The notes beneath the pieces are model-generated. The model did not search any database. It saw only the letters and a list, made by a program, of their open reading frames with translations, and was not told the origin of the DNA. DNA of 38,200 bases from an uncultured Lachnospiraceae bacterium (GTDB taxonomy: Bacteria; Bacillota; Clostridia; Lachnospirales; Lachnospiraceae), in the NCBI GenBank assembly GCA_947564645.1, contig CANOCU010000033.1, forward strand, positions 1 to 38,200. The letters are read 5' to 3'. Of the stretch, positions 9,076 to 17,152 are shown piece by piece (the stretch's first letter is position 1; each line of letters opens with the position of its first letter). The position numbers were made by a program, and so were the translations under genes.

Positions 9076-10822
9076 GATACCTTCCCGTTTTCTCTTCCGT
9101 TTTCCATCCCTACCGGCAGGATCAGCTCGCTGAACGCCCCGTCTCTGTTATCAAAATACCACTGCGCATCCTCGCCGTAATGGATCCGCAGCCGGTTTAA
9201 CAGATTAAGGATTCCCACACCGAATCCCTTGTCCGAGAGCATGTCTCCCTTCTGATTCAGAAGCGCAAGCAGCGCGCCGGGATATCCGGCACCGTTATCC
9301 CGCACGACTATGTCCAGGCTTTCGCCGTTCTCCCCCTTGATCAGCCGCACCTGGATCCGGATCTCCAGCGGCCGCTCCCGGTCCGTCTCCGTATATTTGA
9401 CAGAATTCTCCACGAAGGTCTGCAGCGCCAGGATCGGAATCTCCTGCTCTCTTACCGCCTCTTCCACCAGGATCATACAGGTGAGAGGCCGGGATGTGAG
9501 AAGCTTCTGCAGGCTGATATAGTTCTCCACGAACTCCCGCTCCGTCTGTACGGTGACAAGCGTCACGTCCCGCTGCAGAAGATAACGCAGATGCGTTGAC
9601 AGCCGCAGCAGAAACTGCTCCGCATTCCCGTACTCCTCCATCATCAGCATATAATAGATATTTTTCAGACAATTGGTGTAAAAATGCGGTGCGAGTTGCA
9701 GCTGCAGGAATTGCAGCTGTGTCTTCTGCCGCTCCAACTGCTCCTCATAAGTCCGGATCTTGTACTGGCCGATCTCCTTTAACATAAGCCAGACAGTCTG
9801 TCTTACATTTTCAATTTCCACGATCCTGTTGGGTGCGGTAAATTCCACTTCCCAGTCGCCCTTCCTGATCTCCCGAAGTGCCCTCGTCATATCCTCCAAC
9901 GGCTCTGAAAGCTGCTGATAAACAAACCGATACAAAGACAGAAGCCAGACCATCAGCAGCAACATCAGTACCGCCAGCAATAGATGCCACGGCTGCACAT
10001 ACAGCCAGAGACTGCTGGGCAGGATCTCCACCACGGCCATATCCTCCGTATCCAGCTTATGCAGATATACAAAATCATTTCCAACCCGATTCCGTCCCTG
10101 CCGCAGCGTCGCATAATTTATATCGGGATGCCCGCCGTCTTGTCCGCCTGTCCGGTAGAACTCTCCTTCATACACAATGCCGTAAGCTGCCTCGTTCTCC
10201 AACTGTTCCGGAAGCCCCTGCCGCTGACTGACACTGCCGCTGACCATGGCGCTGTTCCTTTTGATATAAACAGAGTAGAAAAGATCTTCCTCCGACTTCT
10301 GCACACCGTCCACATAAGAAACATGGAACTTTCCACAAGAAGACCCATCCTGCTGTTTTTCATAAAATTTTTCCCAATATTCCACAACATCTTCGTATCT
10401 GCGTAGGGAAGACTGTCAGCTGTAGAATACAGAACAGAATCTCCGCCGTCATAGTGTATGAACATACCGCTTAAGCAGGGTGTAGAATTCAGTTGTACCT
10501 GCAGCAGACTTTTCAGTTCATAGACATAACCGCACATTTCGGCCGCGGTCTGATAACTGCCGATCCCCTGGAAAGCTGCGCTCATAGAATAGACAGAGCC
10601 TGTCGCGTCACTAAGCTGCCCGATCGTATCCTGAAGTGTCTGAGCATAAGCCTGAAGGTCATTCAGCCTTCTTTGATTCTGGTTTTTCTGATAAGCCCCG
10701 ATCATGATCAGAAGAAAGATACCAAGCAGCAACAGGATCACCACGATAAATACAACAAGAAAAGCGAAAATCTGCTGTTTTAACCGGAACATCCTGGTCG
10801 GTCTTATCTTACCTTTTTCCAT
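9072..10822 (-). pseudogene. YesM-like sensor histidine kinase, split by a frameshift
   Basis: Two overlapping frames together make one kinase. The upstream frame gives a transmembrane helix (QQIFAFLVVFIVVILLLLG) and the start of the extracellular sensor domain, ending sensibly at STADSLP. The downstream frame continues with RRYEDVVEYWEKFYEKQQ, the rest of the sensor, a second membrane helix (WHLLLAVLMLLLMVWLL), HAMP, a His_kinase box (QLQLAPHFYTNCLKN) and ATPase motifs (QTFVENSVKYT, DNGAGYP, GFGVGILNLLNRL). The join falls at the CCC run at 10406-10408 (minus strand); one added C would restore a continuous frame of about 583 residues. Start 10822 (MEKGKIR) has an ATGAGG site; 10834 or 10891 are alternatives. 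Paired with the YesN-like regulator. Either truly inactivated or a one-base consensus error. Confidence 0.85.
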
Positions 10823-10929
10823 AATGAGCCTCATCTCTCTGTCTGACAGCAGGTCTTTCCGGACTTCTCCTCCAACCTGCTGTCCAAACATTTATTCCCT
10901 ATGGCATTTTTTACACCCCTGTGATCACT

Positions 10930-10951
10930 ATAACGCGCAGCACTGCGTTAT
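10930..10951 (-). other. Intercistronic hairpin between permease and sensor kinase
   Basis: Perfect 7-bp arms ATAACGC (10930-10936) and GCGTTAT (10945-10951) with an 8-base loop lie in the 83-152 base gap after the second permease gene. No T-run follows on the minus strand, so it is more likely an attenuator or mRNA-stability structure than a full terminator; it could lower expression of the regulatory pair relative to the transporter. Confidence 0.4.
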
Positions 10952-10974
10952 GTCCCGCAGCTTCTTATAGCTCC

Positions 10975-11862
10975 TTACCCCTTCACGCCTCCGATCACGA
11001 TCCCTTTCACAAAATATTTCTGCAGGAAAGGATAGATGATCAGGATCGGCAGTACCGCGATCACCGCGATACCCATACGGATGCCGACCTGCGGGATCTT
11101 CAGGTTTGCCGCCGCGGAACCGAGCATACTGGCATTTCTCGTAAGAAACTCGATATTATTGATCATATTATTGAGGATCATCTGGATCGTAAACAGACCC
11201 TGATCCGTCACATAGTACAGCCCGTTCATCCAGTCGTTCCAGTAACCGAGTCCCACCATCAGCACCAGCGTGACCACCATCGGCTTGGAGAGCGACAGCA
11301 CGATACTTGTCAGTATTTTCCGCTCACTGGCCCCGTCCAGCTTCGCCGCCTCGATCAGGGAATCCGGTATGCTGGATGAAAAGAAAGAACGCATCATGAT
11401 CACGTAGAAGGCGTTCATCATCAGCGAGGGCACGATCAGAGCGAAGATAGTATTCTTGATATGGAACGTATTTGCATACATCATATAGGTCGGCACCAGC
11501 CCGCCGTTAAACAGCATGGTAAAGAACAGGAAGAAGGATAAAAATCCCCGGTAGGGCAGATCTCTTCTTGAAAGCGGGTACGCATACAGAATCGTGAGTG
11601 TCAGGTTGCAGAGTGTCCCGATTACCGTAACAACGATCGTCATTCCATATCCCCGCAGGATCGTGTTCGCGCTTCTGATGATATAGCGATAGGTTTCCAG
11701 ACTGAATACCTCCGGGAAGAAGCTGTAGCCGTTCCTGGTCAGCGTCGCTTCCTCCGTCAGGGAAGCCATGACCATCAGCAGAAACGGGAGCACACAGGTC
11801 AGTACCAGAATCCCCATGAATATATGCATGATTGTCTGTTGCAGCTTGTCATGTTGAACCAT
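10975..11862 (-). CDS. ABC sugar transporter permease (CUT1, LplC/YtcP-like)
   Basis: 295-residue inner-membrane permease with about six membrane helices. The EAA loop that contacts the ATPase is visible as EAAKLDGASERKILTSIVLS (around residues 180-200). The C-terminal VKGIVIGGVKG is typical of LplC/YtcP permeases that serve complex-glycan oligosaccharide importers with YesMN regulation. Pairs with the LplB-like permease 72 bases upstream and the solute-binding lipoprotein. No ATP-binding subunit gene is present in the window; CUT1 systems of this class usually use a shared MsmX-type ATPase encoded elsewhere (known for related systems, inferred here). Confidence 0.93.
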   Translation of the reverse strand: MVQHDKLQQTIMHIFMGILVLTCVLPFLLMVMASLTEEATLTRNGYSFFPEVFSLETYRYIIRSANTILRGYGMTIVVTVIGTLCNLTLTILYAYPLSRRDLPYRGFLSFFLFFTMLFNGGLVPTYMMYANTFHIKNTIFALIVPSLMMNAFYVIMMRSFFSSSIPDSLIEAAKLDGASERKILTSIVLSLSKPMVVTLVLMVGLGYWNDWMNGLYYVTDQGLFTIQMILNNMINNIEFLTRNASMLGSAAANLKIPQVGIRMGIAVIAVLPILIIYPFLQKYFVKGIVIGGVKG

Positions 11863-11934
11863 TTTTCCCTCTCATTCCGCCGCAATCTGCGGCTTTCTAT
11901 TCTCAAACTGCCTTGAAGCCATCTACTATGGTTT

Positions 11935-12867
11935 CTAAAACAGCGCATTTTCTTTGTCAATCTTCGATACAACAAGGTTCGCGGTAAGTACAAGGATAAA
12001 TCCGCAGATGGACTGGAAGAAACCGGCAGCCGCCGACCGTCCCACATCATTTAACAGGATCAGGCTCTTGTAAACATACACGTCGATCGTCGTAGTCACG
12101 TCATATAACAATCCGGAGTTCATGGGCACCTGATAGAACAGGCCGAAATCGGAATAAAAGATTCTGCCCACGGCGAGAAGCGTCATCGTGATGATGGTAG
12201 GTTTCAGTCCCGGCAGCGTTACATGCCAGATTCTCTGCCATCTGTTCGCACCGTCCACCACCGCCGCCTCGTACAGCGAAGAGTCGATCCCGATCACCGT
12301 CGCATAATAAATGATACTGTTGTAGCCAAAGCTTTTCCACAGATTGACGAAGACCAGAATATAAGGCCAGTATTTCGGCGTCATGTACCAGTTGACCCTG
12401 CTGTGTAAGATTGAATTATTGATAAAGCCGTTATCCGTACTTAAGAAGGCAAATGCGATATAGCTTACGACTACCATGGAAACCAGATAAGGGATCAGGA
12501 TAAAGATCTGATAGATCTTCTTCGGCAGTTCCGCCCTAATCTCATTTAGGATAATGGCAACCGCAATGGCAAACACGGTGCCAAGCAGGATGAAAATAAA
12601 ATTGTAACCCAACGTATTCCGGATGATCATTCCCGCATCCTTCGTACTGAACAGGAATTTGAAATTGCTCAGCCCACTCCACGGACTGCTAGCAATCCCT
12701 TTGGAATAATCATATTTCTTGAATGCCAGGCTCAGGCCTCCGATTGGCAGGTAATTGTTGATCAGCAGATAGAGAATACCCGGCAGCATCATAAGATACA
12801 GTTCTCTGTGTCCCCACAGATTCTTTGCGATCCTCGGGCTGCCGCCTTTCTTTTTTGTTCCGTTCAT
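11935..12867 (-). CDS. ABC sugar transporter permease (CUT1, LplB-like)
   Basis: 310 residues with about six membrane helices; first helix ELYLMMLPGILYLLINNYLP near residues 22-45. The EAA loop reads YEAAVVDGANRWQRIWHVTL. The C-terminus (SKIDKENALF) is the usual LplB ending. Start 12867 has a strong site GGAGGTGG placed 4-11 bases upstream; the extra 46 codons to 13005 would run through the strong hairpin at 12906-12949 and have unusual composition, so they are rejected. Second gene after the solute-binding protein in the importer operon. Confidence 0.93.
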   Translation of the reverse strand: MNGTKKKGGSPRIAKNLWGHRELYLMMLPGILYLLINNYLPIGGLSLAFKKYDYSKGIASSPWSGLSNFKFLFSTKDAGMIIRNTLGYNFIFILLGTVFAIAVAIILNEIRAELPKKIYQIFILIPYLVSMVVVSYIAFAFLSTDNGFINNSILHSRVNWYMTPKYWPYILVFVNLWKSFGYNSIIYYATVIGIDSSLYEAAVVDGANRWQRIWHVTLPGLKPTIITMTLLAVGRIFYSDFGLFYQVPMNSGLLYDVTTTIDVYVYKSLILLNDVGRSAAAGFFQSICGFILVLTANLVVSKIDKENALF

Positions 12868-12905
12868 GCTCCACCTCCAGGTAAGATTGAGATTCCGATT
12901 GTAAT

Positions 12906-12949
12906 GAGAAGCAGGCAGTCGGCACATGTTCCCCGGCTGCCTGCTTCTC
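12906..12949 (-). other. Strong intercistronic hairpin after the solute-binding protein gene
   Basis: Perfect 13-bp inverted repeat: GAGAAGCAGGCAG (12906-12918) and CTGCCTGCTTCTC (12937-12949), with an 18-base loop whose ends can pair further. It sits between the lipoprotein stop and the LplB-like start and is not followed by a T-run on the minus strand. Such structures behind solute-binding protein genes commonly protect the upstream mRNA from 3' decay or partly block read-through, giving more binding protein than permease (established for MalE-like operons; inferred here). Confidence 0.7.
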
Positions 12950-13045
12950 TGTCCCGTTATGTATAAATACGCCTCTCTTCTTCTGCGGCAGCCTCTCTCT
13001 GTCAAACCGATCCGGCCGCAGAATATTTCTTTCTGTTAACCTTAC

Positions 13046-14608
13046 CTACTGTCCCGCAAGATAGGCGTCTAATTCCGTCTGTACCTTCTTGATCATCTCA
13101 TAGAAGCCGATCGACTCAAGCTCTGACTGGATGGATGGAAGCACGTCGTCCAAAGCTACGCTGCCGGTCTTGATGGGATGCAGATATTTCTCTTCCAGAT
13201 TCTTATAAGCCGTGATAAAATCTCCGTACTCCGACATGTCGAAGAAAAATCCAAATGTGGGAGATACTTTTACATTCTTATTCCACTCATCCACAATAGA
13301 TTTATAATCGTCTACCGGAGCATCAGCCTTAACCGGATTCAACAGATAATTCGGATAAGTCGCCGTCGCCGCGAATCCTCCATAAGGCTCGTTCTCTGCA
13401 GTCATTCCTTCCGGATATGCCGCACGTCCGTCTTCGTTGATTACATAGTGTTTGCCCTCAATACCAAAAGAAAGCAGTGTGTGCAGCCTGGCATCCGTAT
13501 ACAATGCGGAAAGCAGTGTAAACGCCTCGTCCGGGTGGGCGCTGTTGGAACTGATGCCGTACTGCAGGTTACCGATATCTGTCGGAATTGCCCTGGGCTC
13601 GATCAATACTGCCGAGGATACTGTATTGGGATAGAACATCTCCAGCGGATCAATGTCTGCATTGTGCAGGCACGCAAAAGCCGCTCCGGCCGTTACCATA
13701 CTGCTGCCCTCCTGCGTATTGCTGATGGCGTCCGGCATGATCAGGCCGTCATTGTACCATTTATTCGTATAGCTGCAGAATTCCCGGAAAGAATCCGTCT
13801 CAAAAATACTCTTTACTTCCGTGGAATCAATATCATTGGTATATGCAAAAGATGTGAGTCCAATACCTCCGATCCAGAGACTGCACCATGTCATATCATT
13901 GGTGGACTGGGGCACCAGCGCATAGATTTCCGGATGCGCCTCATGTACCTGGTAGAGTACTTCTCCCAGGCTGTCCATATCTTTAACGGACATAGGATCA
14001 ATCCCCAGTTCCTCCACAATTGCCTGATTCATGACCACTACTTCCTGCCCGCCGAACTGGTACTTTCTGGGAAGGCCGTACATACGTCCGCCCATGCTGG
14101 AAGATGTGATCTCTGCATCCGTGAAGCTGTTCTTCAATTCGTCAGAGGCACTTTCAAAGCGGTCCGTGATATCCAGAAGCTGGCCGTTGTTCACATAGTT
14201 GGACAACTGTCCGTTTCCGGTAAAGTAACAGGTCACATCCAGTTCGTCTGTGGTCATCGCCAGATTGATGGACTTCTCAAAATTACCCATCTCTATGTAG
14301 ACCAGCTTCGTCTGGATCCCATAATTCTCCGCCAAATGGGCATTGACAGCATCCTGTACTTCCGTAATGGCTTCTTCCGTGTACGGCGCCAGTGTCGGAA
14401 TATACAGAGAAACCGTCACCATATCCCCCGCATCAGCCGCTTTCGTATCCGCCGGCGCTTCCTCTCCTGCCGCTTCCTGCTCTTCGCTCTCCTGTGCCGG
14501 CGCCGTTTCTCCATCTGACGCTGCCGTGTCGCCGGAGCCGCCGCATCCTGCCAATAATCCAAGTGTCATAGCCGCGCACAACAGTGTCGCTACAATCTTC
14601 CTTTTCAT
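13046..14608 (-). CDS. Extracellular solute-binding lipoprotein (sugar ABC importer)
   Basis: 520 residues. Lipoprotein signal MKRKIVATLLCAAMTLGLLAGC with the lipidated cysteine at 22, followed by a flexible Ala/Glu/Asp-rich tether (about 23-65). The mature part has the type 1 large periplasmic-binding fold seen in LplA-like proteins (VTVSLYIPTLAPYTEEAI; GQEVVVMNQAIVEELGIDP; NSAHPDEAFTLLSALYTDARLHTLL). It captures the oligosaccharide at the cell surface for the two permeases downstream. Start 14608 has a textbook AGGAGGAAG site. The upstream gap carries a 12-bp inverted repeat around a possible -10, so the operon probably starts here. Ligand unknown, presumably a rhamnose-containing oligosaccharide given the neighbours. 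Confidence 0.93.
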   Translation of the reverse strand: MKRKIVATLLCAAMTLGLLAGCGGSGDTAASDGETAPAQESEEQEAAGEEAPADTKAADAGDMVTVSLYIPTLAPYTEEAITEVQDAVNAHLAENYGIQTKLVYIEMGNFEKSINLAMTTDELDVTCYFTGNGQLSNYVNNGQLLDITDRFESASDELKNSFTDAEITSSSMGGRMYGLPRKYQFGGQEVVVMNQAIVEELGIDPMSVKDMDSLGEVLYQVHEAHPEIYALVPQSTNDMTWCSLWIGGIGLTSFAYTNDIDSTEVKSIFETDSFREFCSYTNKWYNDGLIMPDAISNTQEGSSMVTAGAAFACLHNADIDPLEMFYPNTVSSAVLIEPRAIPTDIGNLQYGISSNSAHPDEAFTLLSALYTDARLHTLLSFGIEGKHYVINEDGRAAYPEGMTAENEPYGGFAATATYPNYLLNPVKADAPVDDYKSIVDEWNKNVKVSPTFGFFFDMSEYGDFITAYKNLEEKYLHPIKTGSVALDDVLPSIQSELESIGFYEMIKKVQTELDAYLAGQ

Positions 14609-14633
14609 TTCTTCCTCCTGTCTACCCATCTGC

Positions 14634-14687
14634 CGGGTGTGTCTGCTTGTTTGTTACTGTATTCAGTATAGCGGCCAGACACACCCG
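14634..14687 (-). promoter_or_regulatory. Inverted repeat around a putative promoter of the ABC importer operon
   Basis: Perfect 12-bp arms CGGGTGTGTCTG (14634-14645) and CAGACACACCCG (14676-14687) flank a 30-base spacer containing TATACT on the minus strand (14665-14670), a plausible -10. No good -35 is visible 17 bases upstream, which fits an activator-dependent promoter, for example one driven by the YesN-like regulator. The repeat could be the operator or an RNA structure; no T-run follows, so it is not an intrinsic terminator. Confidence 0.5.
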
Positions 14688-14759
14688 AAAGTAGCTGTTT
14701 TCAGACCTGGATTATCGATTTTATGACTTTTGCCCTTACACGTTCCCTTTTGCTTCCTG

Positions 14760-17143
14760 TCACTGCGGCACACCGTTAACCAGCACCTTCCAGTCGCTCA
14801 GGCCATCCCCGATCCTGACTGTTGGCGACCACCCGGCCGGCAGCAGAAGATCAATCGAAAGCATGCGCTCCCAGTCGTCCGCCGCCCATTTCATCAGGAT
14901 ATCGCCGTCGCAAGTCCTGACACTTCCCGCTGCCCATTTCAGGGCGCCGGGATGCGGGCTGACCACGACTGTCCTGTTCTTTTCGTCGGGAATGCCCAGT
15001 CCCAGGACGCCGCCCGTGAGAAATACGCCCGCCATGCCGTTGAAGCCGTGGCATCCGGAATGTGCATTGTAGTTCTCGAAGAAAGTTCCCGATCCTTCTC
15101 TTAATTCCGGCAGATAGACGTCCCTCATTTCTTCTAGCAGTGTATCGATCTTTCCCATCCTGTATAATACGTCAAACCGGATCATCAGTCCTATAAACAG
15201 ATTCGCCTTCGCGATATTGGGGTCGCTGCGCATTACGGGTGCTGTCCCCATCTCTTCCACAAACTTTCTGACATAAACGGGATCCTCCCTGTGAAATCCG
15301 CTCCAGAATTCCAGTGCAATGCCTCCCTCCGTAGCGTACCCGGTTCTGTGCAGAATTCCGTTTTCATAAACGGCGGCGTCTCCCTGTCTCCCCGATCCTA
15401 TGTCCGCCGCATCCATCTTCTCTATGACCGCCCGCATCTCCTGCGCCGCGCCGGTCCAGTCCCGCCTGTCATAAAGCGCTCCCAGTTCCTCCAGAATCCT
15501 AACGGCAAGACAGTTGTTGGGAATATTGACCGGATTCAGCGCCCAGTCTGCGTTGGACAAAGACCAGTCCACAAACTGCACGTCCATGCCCTCCAGCAGG
15601 CCGCTTTTTCCGCGAAGCATCAGCAATCCGTCTGCAAACATCTCCACCCGCGGATACACCTCCGCGAGAAACGCCTGGTCGCCGCTTCTCGCCGCATAAT
15701 CCGCAAGCTGCGCCATCAGCCAGAAGGACCAGTTCATAATGCCCACGTCAGACGGATCCTTCTTGCTGCCCGGATATACCTCCGGAAAAAAGCCGTTCTT
15801 CTTGACCGTTCCGTCGGTCAGCATGAAATTCCAGAGAAAATCCTTCTCCACCGCTCTGTCCCCGAACATCTGCCAGGCCGCCTGCGCGGTAAAGTAAGAA
15901 TCGCACAGCCATCCGCCCCTCTCCCGTTCCGGGCAGTCCATGAAAATATCCAGCGTATTAAACTTCAAGGTTCGCCGGGCGCCTTCATAGATACGGTTCA
16001 GGTCATTGTCGCTGCACGAAAATCCCACCGTACAGGTATCCGGATAAGAATAATCTATCAGTTCCGGTTTCCGGATCACCACCTCTCCTTTACTCCGGAT
16101 CATCAGCTTTATGTATCGGACCAGTTTGGGTTCCTGGGTGAGCAGCCGGTAGCTGCCCTTTTCCAGTTCATAATGCGCCAGATAGGTATTTGCTTCCACA
16201 AGTCCGCAAGCCGACTTGTGATCGGATGTGACCACGTCAAGTACCGTGCGCTCTTTACAGGTAAGACTGATCTCCACAAAGCCGAGCCTCGATACCGTAT
16301 CGGAATACAGCAGGTAAAAGGGCCTTGCCCCGGGCTTCACCGATACCGTGTCCGAAAGCGGCTCCCTGCTGTAACTGCCGCTGAAGGGATATTCCCTGCT
16401 GCCTGTCATCTGCGGCAGATACTCGTTTTCCGGCGGCAGCGCCGCATACCATTCCGGATTGACTGTTCTGGATAATACCATAGTGTCGTTTCTGCCGTTT
16501 CCCCGCCTGTTTCCCAGTCCCCGATATATTCGAAAGAACGGACCGCCGCCTTCTCATAAGTGGGATAGGGCGCTCTTCTTTCGAGAAACGTGACCTGCTC
16601 CGCATAAGGGCATATCTGCTCTCCTTTGCCGGCAAACCCGTCTATCCGCCACCTGCAGAAATCCGCTGTCAGTCTGTAAAACTCGATGATGCCGCGGCTG
16701 TGGCTCATAAGCTCCACATCGCAGATCCGGTACCGCAGTTCCCTCGCCGAAAGCCGTTCCCCCTCGCCGGATGCCAGAAGGACCTTTCCCGCTTCATCCA
16801 CTGCTTCCAGGCAGAACATTCCCTTCTCCAGCGTACAGTCATTAGAATATTTCTCCGGTTTATCGGCCTCCAGTACCTCCACCGCAATAGAAACCCGGCC
16901 TTTTGCCATAAAAGCCAGGCGGTCAACGCGGCAGTATCCTGCCGCCGTCCTCGCCGGTCCATTCGCTAGCAGTTCCTGATTCACATATACGCGATAGTAA
17001 CTGCGCGCCGCGACAAAAAGCGTTATCTTTTTCTCTTTCTCAGTACTGAAGCTTCCAAAAAATCCGACCAGATGATTGCAGGTACCCGATTCGGTTCCGA
17101 TCCATACCGGAACTGCCTTTTGAAATTGAAACATTGTTTCCAT
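14760..17143 (-). pseudogene. GH78 alpha-L-rhamnosidase, split by a frameshift
   Basis: Two overlapping frames together encode one GH78 enzyme. The 5' frame (from 17143) carries the N-terminal beta-sandwich and runs in register to SFEYIGDWETGG; the 3' frame resumes with GRNDTMVLSRTVNPEWY, followed by a second beta domain and the six-hairpin (alpha/alpha)6 catalytic domain with DIFMDCPERERGGWLCDSYF, the GH78 signature block with the likely general acid, and NWSFWLMAQLADY. The C-terminus (VVVSPHPGALKWAAGSVRT, LLLPAGWSPTVRIG) is the usual beta domain. The join lies at the G4 run (CCCC at 16501-16504 on plus); one more G would give one frame of 794 residues, a normal GH78 size. Start 17143 has AAGGAG in its leader. 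It would cleave terminal alpha-L-rhamnose. Loss of function or a consensus error. Confidence 0.85.
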
Positions 17144-17152
17144 GCTGACTCC

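Noticed and set aside
11935-13005. Longer start at 13005 for the LplB-like permease
   Set aside because: Would translate through a 13-bp hairpin; residues are Arg-rich and unlike permeases, whereas 12867 has a perfect ribosome site.
13178-14518. 446-codon plus-strand frame opposite the solute-binding protein gene
   Set aside because: Mirror of a well-supported lipoprotein gene; composition is Arg/Ile/His-rich without domain motifs and no ribosome site.
15291-16475. 394-codon plus-strand frame opposite GH78
   Set aside because: Antisense shadow of the GH78 catalytic domain.
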